DNA from: an uncultured Bacilli bacterium
GTDB taxonomy: Bacteria; Bacillota_I; Bacilli_A; RF39; UBA660
DNA: 46,567 nucleotides
Assembly (NCBI GenBank): GCA_944373065.1
Contig: CALWAJ010000002.1
Location: 1-46,567 of the forward strand
Direction of reading: 5' to 3'
Shown here: positions 16,679-25,703 of the stretch, in pieces
Position numbering within the stretch: position 1 is the first letter of the stretch
How the letters are laid out: each line of letters starts with the position of its first letter
Program-made: the position numbers and the translations under genes
The notes under the pieces: model-generated
The model's input: only the letters and a program-made list of their open reading frames with translations
Databases searched by the model: none
Told to the model about the DNA's origin: nothing

Positions 16679-19369
16679 ATGAGATATATGACTAGTAATG
16701 AGATTAGAAAGATGTGGGTTAAGTACTTTGAAGAACATGGGCATAAATATGTTAAATCAGCTCCCTTAATCCCAATCAATGACGATTCACTTCTTTGGAT
16801 TAATGCTGGAGTTACCCCTTTAAAAAAATATTTTGATGGAAGTGTTACTCCTGAATCTAGAAGAATTGTAAATATTCAAAAATGTATTAGAACTAATGAT
16901 ATAGAAAATGTAGGTATTACTAAAAGACATCAGACTTTCTTTGAAATGATGGGTAACTTTTCTATTGGTGATTACTTTAAAGATGAAGCGATAGAATTTG
17001 CCTATGAACTTTTAACAAGTAAAGATTGGTTTGCTATTCCTAAAGAGAAGCTTTATGTAACAGTATATATCAATGATACTGATGCTTATAACAAATGGCT
17101 AGAAGTAGGTATGGATGAGTCACACATTATAAAACTAGAAGGAAACTTTTGGGAAATAGGAGAAGGTCCATGTGGTCCAGATAGTGAGATATTCTTTGAT
17201 CAAGGTGAAAAATTAGATCCTGATGGTACTGCTTGGGAAAAATTCATTAATGATGAAGACCAAGATCGCTATGTAGAAATTTGGAACAACGTTTTCAGTC
17301 AATATAATTCTAAACCTGGTGTTCCTCGTGAAAAATATAAAGAACTACCTCATAAAAATATTGATACTGGAGCAGGACTTGAAAGATGGGCATGTATTTT
17401 TCAAGGAGTTGACTCTAATTTTGAAACTGACCTTTTCAAACCTATTATTGAAAAAATAGAAGAACTAAGTGGAGTTTTATATAATGGTGAAACAGCCTTT
17501 AAAGTTATTGCCGACCATATGAAAGCTGTAACATTCGCTATTGCAGATGGTGCTAGTTTTGGCAATACAGGACGTGATTATGTCTTAAGAAGATTAGTAA
17601 GACGTAGTGTTAGATTTGGAAGAACTCTAGGTTTCAAAGAACCTTTCCTTTACAAACTAGTACCTACTATTGTCATGGTTATGGGAGATGCTTATCCTGA
17701 ACTTAAGACTAACTCTGGAGAAATAGCTGTTTATATTCTTGATGAAGAAAAATTATTCTTTAATACTCTAGAAGATGGAGAACGTCGTCTAAAAGAAATA
17801 ATGAAAGATGATAACGATAAAGTGATAAGCGGTTATGATGCTTTTAAACTATACGATACTTTTGGTTTTCCTTTTGAACTTACAGAAGAAATAGCTAAAG
17901 AAAATGGTTATACAGTGAATTTAGAAGAATTTAATGATTATATGAATAAACAAAAAGAACTAGCTAAGAAAAATGCTCGTACTAAAACTGCTATGGCTAG
18001 TCAAAAGAAAGTATTAATGGAATTTACTAAAAGCTCTACCTTTGTCTATGGTTTATATCGTCTAAAAAGCAGTGTTCTTGCAATTGTTTCTAAAGACAAG
18101 TTAGAAAAGACTCTAGATCATGATGGTTATATTATCTTAAAAAGAACATGTTTCTATTCAGAGTCTGGTGGTCAAGTATCAGATACAGGTATGATTGTTG
18201 GTAAAAGCTTTAAAGCAAGAGTTGTTGATGTCTTTAAAGGTCCTAATGGTCAACATATTCATAAAATTAAACTATTAGATGGTAAAATTACTGTTAACGA
18301 TGAAGTTGAAGTAATTATCGATAAACAAAGAAGAAAAGAAATAGAAGCTAATCACTCTAGTGTTCATATCTTACAATATGCACTACAACAAGTAGTTGAT
18401 AAAAATATTAGACAGGCAGGTAGTTATGTTGATGAATTCAAACTAAGATTTGACTTTACTTGTCCATCTAAAATAAGTGATGAAGAAATCGTTAAAACAG
18501 AAGAACTAGTTAATAAAATTATTAAAAAAGGTGTTATTACTTCTACAGAGACTATGCCAATTGACAAAGCTAAAGAACTTGGGGCTATGGCTTTATTTGG
18601 TGAAAAATATGGTGAGACTGTTAGAGTAGTTAAAATTGATAAGTCAATCGAACTATGTGGTGGTACACATGTTGCCAACACTAAAGACATTAAACGTTTC
18701 GCTATCTTTAATTTTGAATCTAAAGGAAGTAACACCTATAGAATAGAAGCAGTTACTAATGATAGATTAGAAAATACATTATTTGAAGTTATTAAGCCAT
18801 ATAACGATGAAATGGTTAAACTATTAATAAAAGCTAAAGAGATACTTGCTTTAGCAACTAAACAAGGTATTAAATTAGATTTTGATGTAGATATCGATAA
18901 TACTGCACCAACTTCTTATAAAGACATAGTCTTTAATCAAAATGAACTTAGTTATATTCAAAGCGAAGTTAAAACCTTAGAAAAAACATATAACAATGAA
19001 TTAGAAAAATTAACTCTTAATAACTTAGATATATACTTAGATAGAGTTAAAGAAATAAACGGTAAGAAATTCTTATACTTAGAACTAGATAATATTGCTA
19101 TGTTCTTAGTTAAAGCTATGGCTGATGATTTATGTAATAAATTTGATCATGTCTTAATCTTTATCGCTAATATAAAAGAAGATAACAGCGTTAACTTTAT
19201 CTGTCGAAGTTCTCTAGATGATATAAATGCCGGTCTTCTTGTTAAAAGTGCTACCACTTCTTATGAAGGAAATGGTGGTGGAAGTGCTACTTTTGCCCAA
19301 GGTGGTATTAAGAATAAAAAACATCTTAAAGAAATCAAAAAAGAAATTGAGGCTTTACTAAATGAATAA
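16679..19369 (+). CDS. alaS: alanyl-tRNA synthetase
   Basis: Class II synthetase charging tRNA-Ala. The 896-aa protein has motif 2 in HQTFFEMMGNFSIGDYFK (about residue 84), motif 3 in GAGLERW (about 230), the editing-domain HxxxH (NHSSVHI, about 558-562), the CGGTH zinc and editing site (about 660), and a C-terminal DHHA1 domain ending GGSATFAQGG. All catalytic regions are intact. AAGGAG (16664-16669) sits 9 bases before ATG 16679. The alanine T-box at 15221 is the likely regulator, acting over two intervening kinase genes, unless a promoter lies among the three hairpins in between. It overlaps holA by eight bases. Confidence 0.96.
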   Translation: MRYMTSNEIRKMWVKYFEEHGHKYVKSAPLIPINDDSLLWINAGVTPLKKYFDGSVTPESRRIVNIQKCIRTNDIENVGITKRHQTFFEMMGNFSIGDYFKDEAIEFAYELLTSKDWFAIPKEKLYVTVYINDTDAYNKWLEVGMDESHIIKLEGNFWEIGEGPCGPDSEIFFDQGEKLDPDGTAWEKFINDEDQDRYVEIWNNVFSQYNSKPGVPREKYKELPHKNIDTGAGLERWACIFQGVDSNFETDLFKPIIEKIEELSGVLYNGETAFKVIADHMKAVTFAIADGASFGNTGRDYVLRRLVRRSVRFGRTLGFKEPFLYKLVPTIVMVMGDAYPELKTNSGEIAVYILDEEKLFFNTLEDGERRLKEIMKDDNDKVISGYDAFKLYDTFGFPFELTEEIAKENGYTVNLEEFNDYMNKQKELAKKNARTKTAMASQKKVLMEFTKSSTFVYGLYRLKSSVLAIVSKDKLEKTLDHDGYIILKRTCFYSESGGQVSDTGMIVGKSFKARVVDVFKGPNGQHIHKIKLLDGKITVNDEVEVIIDKQRRKEIEANHSSVHILQYALQQVVDKNIRQAGSYVDEFKLRFDFTCPSKISDEEIVKTEELVNKIIKKGVITSTETMPIDKAKELGAMALFGEKYGETVRVVKIDKSIELCGGTHVANTKDIKRFAIFNFESKGSNTYRIEAVTNDRLENTLFEVIKPYNDEMVKLLIKAKEILALATKQGIKLDFDVDIDNTAPTSYKDIVFNQNELSYIQSEVKTLEKTYNNELEKLTLNNLDIYLDRVKEINGKKFLYLELDNIAMFLVKAMADDLCNKFDHVLIFIANIKEDNSVNFICRSSLDDINAGLLVKSATTSYEGNGGGSATFAQGGIKNKKHLKEIKKEIEALLNE

Positions 19370-20273
19370 CTACATCTTAATAAGTGATAGTAAAACCTTA
19401 ATAGATAAAAAAATAGAGGAACTTATTAATAACGGCTTTAAAGATGCCATAGTTACTCATTATGACTTAGAAGAGAATAGTATCAACTCCTTAATAGAAG
19501 ATGCTGATACTATTTCTTTTCTTTCCCCTAATAAAGTAATTATAGGAGATAATTTCAATACTAATAATAGCTTAGATTCACTATTAAAATATCTAGATAA
19601 TCCTAATAATGACGTTCTCTTAATTTTAACTACCAAAAAATTAGATGAAAGAAAAAAAGAAATAAAAACACTTATGAAAAAATCTAATTATCTAAAATTA
19701 GAAGTTAGTCCTAAAAATATCTTAGATATGGAATTTAATGGCTATAAAGTAGATTTTAAAATTCTTAGACTCTTAGAAGAATATTATAAAAGTGATAATG
19801 AAAGACTAATAAGTGAATGTCAAAAATTAAAATTAGCATTCCTAGAAAGTAAGAATATTACTTATAAAGAAGCAAAAGAACTATTAGTTAAGCCTCTTAA
19901 TGATCAAGACAATCTTTCCTTTTCTTTAGTTAGAAATATTGCTATTAAAGATAAGAAAAATGCACTCTTAAATTATCAAGAACTTCTAAATTATAATATT
20001 GAATTTTTTACTATTATGGGGCTTTTAGAAAGTCAGTACCGTTTATTATATCAAGTAATGATTTTATCTAAACAAAATATCTCTTATAATGATATGGCTA
20101 AAATATTAGATGTTCATCCTTTTAGAGTTAAGAAAACTTTAGAATTACTTAGTTATTATACTAAAAAAGAGCTAACTAAAATCATTAAAAATTTAGCATC
20201 GCTTGACTATAAAGTTAAAAGTGGAGAAATGGATAAAGATTTAATAATAGACTTGTTAATTTTAAATAATTGA
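19362..20273 (+). CDS. holA: DNA polymerase III subunit delta
   Basis: 303-aa clamp-loader subunit that opens the sliding clamp. The divergent AAA+ N-terminal domain (YILISDS..IDKKIEEL; DADTISFLSPNKVIIGDNF; LILTTKKLDERKKEIKTLMKK) and the C-terminal helical collar (RNIAIKDKKNALLNYQELL...GLLESQYRLLYQVMILSKQNISYNDMAKILDVHPFRVKKTLELLSYY, given here in part from residue ~185) match HolA. No Walker motif is expected in delta. It starts within the end of alaS (ATGAATAA, 19362-19369), so it is translationally coupled and probably follows the same regulation. Confidence 0.88.
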   Translation: MNNYILISDSKTLIDKKIEELINNGFKDAIVTHYDLEENSINSLIEDADTISFLSPNKVIIGDNFNTNNSLDSLLKYLDNPNNDVLLILTTKKLDERKKEIKTLMKKSNYLKLEVSPKNILDMEFNGYKVDFKILRLLEEYYKSDNERLISECQKLKLAFLESKNITYKEAKELLVKPLNDQDNLSFSLVRNIAIKDKKNALLNYQELLNYNIEFFTIMGLLESQYRLLYQVMILSKQNISYNDMAKILDVHPFRVKKTLELLSYYTKKELTKIIKNLASLDYKVKSGEMDKDLIIDLLILNN

Positions 20274-20298
20274 CTAAAGTCTATTTTTTTGGTATAAT
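20270..20298 (+). promoter_or_regulatory. sigma-A promoter with overlapping mini-terminator
   Basis: TTGACT (20270-20275), 17-base spacer, TATAAT (20293-20298) with a TG extension. Within the spacer GACT-AA-AGTC plus seven T (20284-20290) looks like a tiny terminator for holA read-through. GAGGGGG then precedes ATG 20326. Confidence 0.75.
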
Positions 20299-20325
20299 AC
20301 GGCTACTTACAGAGGGGGTATTTAT

Positions 20326-21597
20326 ATGAAATGCGATTTAAGTTTTGATCAAATAATATTATTGCTAGAACAAGCTACTACTAAGGAAGAATTATTATTA
20401 ATTAAGTGGAAATATAATAGATATTTATCATCAGCACACAAATCTATAGAATTTCAAGAAAAGTTTAATAAGTACTTTGATATGCTTGCTTTAAAAGAAG
20501 CGAAAAATAATAAGAAGGATATTGTCTTAAGTTTAGTTAAAACCTATAAAATTAATGGTGATATATATAAAGAAGCCTTAAATAAAGCTGAAGAATATAA
20601 TATTGGTATTTACAATATTCTAGATTTATTAAACTTACTATTTAAAAGTAAAAACTTTACTAGCAAAGAATTATATATAATAAGCAATATAAAACAAGAA
20701 ATAGAACATAAATTAATTATTTCCCGTAATTTAAAAGAAATGGATACAGACTATGTTATTGCTAAAACAATTTTAAACATGTTCTTATCTTATGGAGTTA
20801 TAGAGTTAAAAGAATTTAGAAGCAAAACTAACTGTACAACTTCTGCTTTTGATAATGCTTTAAATATATTAAATAATAGAAATCATCCTTTATATTTGCA
20901 ATACATCGATATAAAAGAAAAGAAGTTTAAAGAAAAAGTTGCTTTTAGAAGAGAAATAAAAGAAGATGCCTTTCAAGCAGAAAGAAGAAAAATGATTGAA
21001 AAAATAACATCTGCTAATGGAAAAGAAATATGTGAAATATTGTCAGATATCAATAAGTATCATAATGAATATGCTATTTTTTGTGAAGTGTATGACTTAA
21101 ATAAATTCTTCTTAACAAAACTAATAAGAAGATTTCCTAAAACTATTTTAGAACTTACTAGTGATTTAAGTAATCTAAAAAATGTTTATAACGAATATAA
21201 AGCTAGATATTTATTATTGATTGATAAAGTAATAGAAGAAATAAACGAAGCTAAACTAACTGGAGTGCCTTTTGATTTATATCATTATTATTTAGAAAAC
21301 AGCATTCCAATTGAAGAATTAGAGTATATTGCCAAAGAATTAAAAGAGCAAGATAAAGATATAATTCAACAATATATAATGAGTAACTATAAGCTGTTAA
21401 AAGGTTATGGTAAAAAAGAAATAGACATTGTAAGAGATAGAAAAATACTTACTTGTGATAACGCAACGATAAATTTCACAAGAGAAGAACTTGATAATGC
21501 TTTAGAAGATATTGAAACTAATAATTTACCTTTATATAAAGGAATTCTATATGGAGCTATAAAAGAACAAAAAAGTAAAACTAAAAGAAAGGCTTAA
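20326..21597 (+). CDS. helical hypothetical protein, 423 aa; paralog of the 41.1-kb minus-strand gene
   Basis: An all-helical, charged, cytoplasmic-looking protein with no membrane span. Its C-terminal region (NATINFTREELDNALEDIE, then NNLPLYKGILYGAIK) matches the C-terminal end of the 582-aa gene at 39362-41110 (SGSTVFMINDMPYEVSNDEK, then NNIPLYTKVYKQALR); both are preceded by many short helical units. I infer a lineage-specific paralog family whose shared end is a small domain with a consensus xNxPLYxxxYxxAL. Function unknown. It has a strong promoter (20270-20298) and a GAGGGGG site, and probably heads a transcript with the next gene. Confidence 0.72.
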   Translation: MKCDLSFDQIILLLEQATTKEELLLIKWKYNRYLSSAHKSIEFQEKFNKYFDMLALKEAKNNKKDIVLSLVKTYKINGDIYKEALNKAEEYNIGIYNILDLLNLLFKSKNFTSKELYIISNIKQEIEHKLIISRNLKEMDTDYVIAKTILNMFLSYGVIELKEFRSKTNCTTSAFDNALNILNNRNHPLYLQYIDIKEKKFKEKVAFRREIKEDAFQAERRKMIEKITSANGKEICEILSDINKYHNEYAIFCEVYDLNKFFLTKLIRRFPKTILELTSDLSNLKNVYNEYKARYLLLIDKVIEEINEAKLTGVPFDLYHYYLENSIPIEELEYIAKELKEQDKDIIQQYIMSNYKLLKGYGKKEIDIVRDRKILTCDNATINFTREELDNALEDIETNNLPLYKGILYGAIKEQKSKTKRKA

Positions 21598-21602
21598 GAA
21601 TA

Positions 21603-22949
21603 ATGCATGATTTCGTTAATGAATTAAATAAAATAATGGCTATTAGAAGTATTATTATAGATAAATCTAAGAAAAATATGTCTTTAAAAGAAGCTATATA
21701 TTTTTCTTTAGAATATCAAAAACACATATATAGTGATGTTGCTTCAAAATTATATGAAATAGAAGAGGCTATGTTTGAAAATCATGATAATGGTAATTTG
21801 TTTATCAATGATAATGGCGGTTTTGATTTAGAATATAGAAATGCTGAAAACGATATTATAAAAATAAAATTTTGTATAACAGGACACGATGGTGAAAAAG
21901 CCGAAGTAATGATTATTTGTCCTGAAAACGGAAAAGAATTAATAAATAGAATTAAATTTTATGCTAATATGTATTATAAAGATTTCATGAAAATAGAAGA
22001 AACAAATAATGAAAATAAAAATATAACGTTCTTTGATAAAAACTATGATACCTTACAATTTCCCTTCATAACAAAAAAAGAAAACGATAATTACAATTTT
22101 AAAGTTAATTTAGAAATACATGATAATATATTAATTTTTAAAGCTCAAATTATAAATAAAGAAGATGATATTAGCTGTATTACAATTAAATATGATAATG
22201 TCAAAATGAATTATTTTGAATGTACTTATCAATATTCCTATATTTTCGATGGTAAAATATGGACGCAATCTCTAAATCAAGAAGAAATAAGCTATATTCT
22301 AAATAACTTATATATTCCTACTAATTATTTTGAAAATTATATATTAAGTTATATGGGTGAAAGAGCTAGAATTAGGAAAAACTATATAGAAAGAAAAGAA
22401 GAACCCGAAATTGCTGAAATTAGTGATTTAAGGAAATCTATAATTAGCGAAAAAATAAATAAGAATAAAGAATTAATAGATGAATTAATAAAAGAAAATC
22501 AAGAATTAGCTGAACAATTAAAAATTAAAATGCCTATTTTAAGGGAAGAGTTATTAGATGAAATAAATGATAATTATTATATTATTAAAGATAAATATAA
22601 AAATGTCTTAAGTGATTATGATTTATCTAAAATATCATTTGATAACGTAGATATAAGAGGAATAGACTTTAGAGGAACAAATATTAATAGTAGTTTATTT
22701 GATTTACAAAAAGTTCATAATAAATATGCCTCAGACTGTAACTTTTCAACAGATGAAGATAATGTTAAAGATTATATTTTTGGCTATGATACAGATTTTA
22801 CTGGTGTAAATTTAAGTGGAACAGATATGAATAATCCATATCCTATTCTTTTAAATTCTACTATTAATAAAGCCTATATTGATGAATTTACAATTTTACC
22901 TGGATTCTATCAAGATAAAGTTAAAAAGAAAACTTTGTTTATGTCTTAA
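21603..22949 (+). CDS. modular hypothetical protein with pentapeptide-like C-terminal module (copy A)
   Basis: 448 aa in three parts: a divergent beta-rich N-terminal region (to about 270), a coiled-coil stretch (INKNKELIDELIKENQELAEQLK, cut here) around 285-320, and a C-terminal module from about 339. The module begins YDLSKISFDNVDIRGIDFRG and returns with TDFTGVNLSGTDM, spaced like pentapeptide-repeat A(D/N)LXX units. The same module ends the next gene with about 96% DNA identity. No signal peptide. ATG 21603 follows the previous stop by five bases with a weak AAAGG, so coupling is likely. Function unknown; the architecture suggests a shared interaction module on variable heads. Confidence 0.72.
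   Translation: MHDFVNELNKIMAIRSIIIDKSKKNMSLKEAIYFSLEYQKHIYSDVASKLYEIEEAMFENHDNGNLFINDNGGFDLEYRNAENDIIKIKFCITGHDGEKAEVMIICPENGKELINRIKFYANMYYKDFMKIEETNNENKNITFFDKNYDTLQFPFITKKENDNYNFKVNLEIHDNILIFKAQIINKEDDISCITIKYDNVKMNYFECTYQYSYIFDGKIWTQSLNQEEISYILNNLYIPTNYFENYILSYMGERARIRKNYIERKEEPEIAEISDLRKSIISEKINKNKELIDELIKENQELAEQLKIKMPILREELLDEINDNYYIIKDKYKNVLSDYDLSKISFDNVDIRGIDFRGTNINSSLFDLQKVHNKYASDCNFSTDEDNVKDYIFGYDTDFTGVNLSGTDMNNPYPILLNSTINKAYIDEFTILPGFYQDKVKKKTLFMS
22617..22931 (+). repeat. direct repeat, shared 3' module copy A
   Basis: Aligns without gaps to 24154-24468 (offset 1537) with 14 mismatches in 315 bases by my count. The left edge is sharp: upstream of TATGATTTATC the two genes are only distantly similar. 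Confidence 0.88.
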
Positions 22950-22976
22950 GTAGATTACCCTACATTATATTTATTA

Positions 22977-23004
22977 TTGCAATTATATATTTTTTTGATA
23001 TAAT
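22977..23004 (+). promoter_or_regulatory. sigma-A promoter of copy B gene
   Basis: TTGCAA (22977-22982), 16-base spacer, TATAAT (22999-23004) with TGA extension (TGATATAAT). The leader is short and carries the tandem GGCAGG-T-GGCAGG before ATG 23029. Confidence 0.65.
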
Positions 23005-23028
23005 AAACCATACTGGCAGGTGGCAGGA

Positions 23029-24480
23029 ATGGAAAATAATTATTTAAAAAAAACATTAAGGGAATTAAAAAAAACAATTTTAAAAGAAAAAGCCTTTAGA
23101 GATTTCTTTAATTTTGAAGATAAAATTAATTTAATTAAATTAAACGATCTTTATAGTAATTGTTTATATAGTATTTCTAAAGATATATTAGATGAAAAGA
23201 AAGTTTTAGAAAAAGAATTAAGTACATTAAATAACAAGAAAATCAGTATAGATTTTTCTTGTTATGTTCAACATTACGTTTCTGGAAATAAAGAATTAGA
23301 AATTAACTTAAACTACCAAAAAGATTATTTTTGCAATTTAACGGTAAGCGACTCTTCTCCTATAGCATTTGAAATTTATGATGATAAAGAAAAAAAATAT
23401 TATATTACCTGGTCTCCTGACTATGAATCTAGAATTAAGGATATAGATGAAGAAATTCATAGAAAAATAGTTAATTTAGGAGTTAAAATTAAATTTTTTC
23501 TCGACAGCACAGAAGAATTTACATATTATTACGTTACAAAACATATAGATGATAATATTGACTATAATATTAAGATTAAATTTCAGCACTATATACTAAC
23601 AGATGAAAATAAAAAAATTGAATATTTTAATAAATATATGATTAAAATAAAATTTTTTAATATAAAACATGAAGATGCATTTTCAAAAAAAGAACCATTG
23701 TTAAGATTTAATGAAGAGAGTATTATTTTAGAATTTGATATAGAAAAAAATTATTTAACAGGAAAGTATATCTATTCTAAAAACGGATCTGGAAGTATAT
23801 ATGGACATATAGATGAAAAAATTGAAATTAAAAATATGGACATACTCTATAGCCTATTACATTTAATAAAAATACCAAAAAAAGATTTACCTAATATACT
23901 TTTAGAGCAATCAGAAAGTAGTTTAATAGAAGAAATGACTTCTGAAGAAGATAATTTGGAAAATCAATTAATTGAAAAAGAAATAGAAGAAAACAATAAA
24001 AAGATTGAAGAACTTTTTTCTAAGAACAAAGAATTAATGGAAAAATTACATAGACGTTTACCAATTTTATCTACACAATTATTTAAAGAAGTAGAAAAAA
24101 ATGGTGAAAAATATTATATTATAAATTATGAATATAAATATATCTTACGAAACTATGATTTATCTAAAATATCGTTTGATAACGTAGATATAAGAGGAAT
24201 AGATTTTAGAGGGACAAATATTAATAGTAGTTTATTTGATTTACAAAAAGTTCATAATAAAGATGCTTCAAACTGTAACTTTTCAACAGATGAAGATAAT
24301 GCTAAAGATTATATTTTTGGCTATGATACAGATTTTACTGGTGTAAATTTAAGCGGAACAGATATGAGTAATCCATATCCTATTCTTTTAAACTCTACTA
24401 TTAATAAAGCATATATTGATGAATTTACAATTTTACCAGAATTTTATCAAGATAAAGTTAAAAAGAAATCTCTATGGTAA
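23029..24480 (+). CDS. modular hypothetical protein with pentapeptide-like C-terminal module (copy B)
   Basis: 483 aa from ATG 23029, which follows AGGTGG by five bases; a GTG at 23020 lies in the same frame but has no site before it. The layout equals the preceding gene: a beta-rich N-terminal region, a Glu/Lys coiled coil (EIEENNKKIEELFSKNKELM), a RLPILS.. linker, then the YDLSKISFDNVDIRGIDFRG module. Only the module is nearly identical; the N-terminal halves differ strongly in sequence though not in plan. It has its own promoter. Function unknown. A recent duplication or gene conversion of the 3' end is the simplest explanation. Confidence 0.72.
   Translation: MENNYLKKTLRELKKTILKEKAFRDFFNFEDKINLIKLNDLYSNCLYSISKDILDEKKVLEKELSTLNNKKISIDFSCYVQHYVSGNKELEINLNYQKDYFCNLTVSDSSPIAFEIYDDKEKKYYITWSPDYESRIKDIDEEIHRKIVNLGVKIKFFLDSTEEFTYYYVTKHIDDNIDYNIKIKFQHYILTDENKKIEYFNKYMIKIKFFNIKHEDAFSKKEPLLRFNEESIILEFDIEKNYLTGKYIYSKNGSGSIYGHIDEKIEIKNMDILYSLLHLIKIPKKDLPNILLEQSESSLIEEMTSEEDNLENQLIEKEIEENNKKIEELFSKNKELMEKLHRRLPILSTQLFKEVEKNGEKYYIINYEYKYILRNYDLSKISFDNVDIRGIDFRGTNINSSLFDLQKVHNKDASNCNFSTDEDNAKDYIFGYDTDFTGVNLSGTDMSNPYPILLNSTINKAYIDEFTILPEFYQDKVKKKSLW
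24154..24468 (+). repeat. direct repeat, shared 3' module copy B
   Basis: Partner of 22617-22931. The identity stops four codons before the stop: copy A ends KKKTLFMS and copy B KKKSLW. Confidence 0.88.
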
Positions 24481-24481
24481 A

Positions 24482-24511
24482 CTTTAATATATTTGATATA
24501 ATATATTAAAG
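24482..24511. promoter_or_regulatory. palindrome over the promoter of the small-protein/kinase pair
   Basis: Perfect 12-bp arms CTTTAATATATT/AATATATTAAAG (24482-24493 and 24500-24511) with a 6-base centre. The centre and right arm contain the extended -10 TGATATAAT (24494-24502), and the last G is the first base of the ribosome binding site GAGGATG. It could be an operator or an mRNA hairpin limiting translation. Confidence 0.6.
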
Positions 24512-24523
24512 AGGATGATAACA

Positions 24524-24811
24524 ATGAATAATAAAGTGATTAAAACAAGCCAAGGAACTTTTCCAATATCCGTTTTAGAAAAAGATATGTATGATGTGAA
24601 TCTTCCAGAATATCTTGATAACGATATAAAAGCTTTACTAAAAGGCATTAAAGAAGATAGTAATCTACTAGATTGTTTAATGTATGAAGTGTATAGTTCG
24701 ATAAATATTGCTTATTTTGAAAATGAAATTAGTGAAAAACATGCTAATCATCTAAGAGAAAAGTATTTATTAATGAGCTGTAAAGTAAGAGGTGACAAAG
24801 ATGCTAAATAA
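24524..24811 (+). CDS. small protein upstream of HipA-like kinase, 95 aa
   Basis: Starts at ATG 24524, after GAGGATG (24511-24517); an ATG at 24515 lies inside that site. Sequence features: a short basic start (NNKVIKTSQGTF), PISVLEKDMYDVNLPEYL, then SSINIAYFENEISEKHANHLREKYL. Similar small proteins are, as I recall, often found next to HipA-like kinases in Bacillota; I cannot verify this here. It has no helix-turn-helix that I can see. It overlaps the kinase gene by 11 bases, giving tight coupling as in toxin-antitoxin pairs. A role as partner or inhibitor of the kinase is an inference. Confidence 0.75.
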   Translation: MNNKVIKTSQGTFPISVLEKDMYDVNLPEYLDNDIKALLKGIKEDSNLLDCLMYEVYSSINIAYFENEISEKHANHLREKYLLMSCKVRGDKDAK

Positions 24812-25703
24812 TTTTAATAATTACAAAATAAATAAATTTAAATATTATGATGGTAGAAACGGTAATAAAATCTGCCTTGAAGATGAGTTTGGAACAAAAT
24901 ATATGTTAAAAACACCTCCAGTAAAAAATGAAAAAGATGAAAATAAATATTATACTAATGGTTGTATTTCTGAACATATAGGATGTCTAATATATAAATC
25001 ATTAGGATTTAAAACTCAAGAAACTAAATTGGGTCTTTATAACATCAACGGAAAAAATAAATTATGTGTTTTATGTAAAGATTTTGAAATAAATAATAAA
25101 AAACTCTTTAAATTTGCTGAAATTAAAAATAGTATAATCTCATCAAGTGAAAACGGCTTTGGAGTAGAATTATCTAGTGTATTAGAAGCTATAGAAGAAC
25201 AAAGTAATATTGATCCTATAAAATTAAAAGAATTTTATTTTGATATGTTCATTGTTGATGCTTTTCTTGGAAATTTTGACCGCCATAATGGTAATTGGGG
25301 ATTATTATTAGATGATATTAATAAAACTAGTGAAATCGCTCCTATTTATGATTGTGGCAGTTGTCTATATCCAGCACTTGATGATGAAAAGATAAAAGAA
25401 ATTCTAAGCAATCCTGAAGAAATTGAAGCAAGGATTTATATTTTTCCTAATTCGATTTTAAAAATTAATGGTCAAAAAATCAATTATTTTGAATATATCA
25501 GCTCTCTTAAAAATAAAGACTGTAATGAAGCGTTAAAAAGAATTGGTAGAAAGATAAACTTAGATAAAATTAATAAAATTATTGATGGAATAGAAGAAAT
25601 ATCTGATATAAGAAAAGAATTTTATAAAACTATACTAAATTTACGCAAAGAAAAAATTATAGATTATTCACTAAATTTATTATCTGAAAAAGAAGAATTT
25701 TAA
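24801..25703 (+). CDS. HipA/CtkA-like serine/threonine kinase
   Basis: 300 aa from ATG 24801, after AGAGGTGA (24788-24794). The kinase core is clear: KYMLKTP (K37, ATP-binding Lys candidate), SEHIGCLIYKSLG, then GNFDRHNGNWGLL with catalytic D160 and metal-binding N165, and IYDCGSCL (D184). This is the HipA-C/CtkA pattern. HipA-type kinases phosphorylate targets such as glutamyl-tRNA synthetase and cause dormancy; CtkA-type proteins lack the HipA N-terminal subdomain, as here. No HipB-like DNA-binding antitoxin is adjacent, only the 95-aa protein. Its end overlaps the convergent rarA gene by four bases (TTAA). Confidence 0.85.
   Translation: MLNNFNNYKINKFKYYDGRNGNKICLEDEFGTKYMLKTPPVKNEKDENKYYTNGCISEHIGCLIYKSLGFKTQETKLGLYNINGKNKLCVLCKDFEINNKKLFKFAEIKNSIISSSENGFGVELSSVLEAIEEQSNIDPIKLKEFYFDMFIVDAFLGNFDRHNGNWGLLLDDINKTSEIAPIYDCGSCLYPALDDEKIKEILSNPEEIEARIYIFPNSILKINGQKINYFEYISSLKNKDCNEALKRIGRKINLDKINKIIDGIEEISDIRKEFYKTILNLRKEKIIDYSLNLLSEKEEF

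Noticed and set aside
16553..16744. Minus-strand frame over the alaS leader and start
   Set aside because: It spans the hairpins and the alaS start, with no ribosome binding site. The hairpins explain the symmetry.
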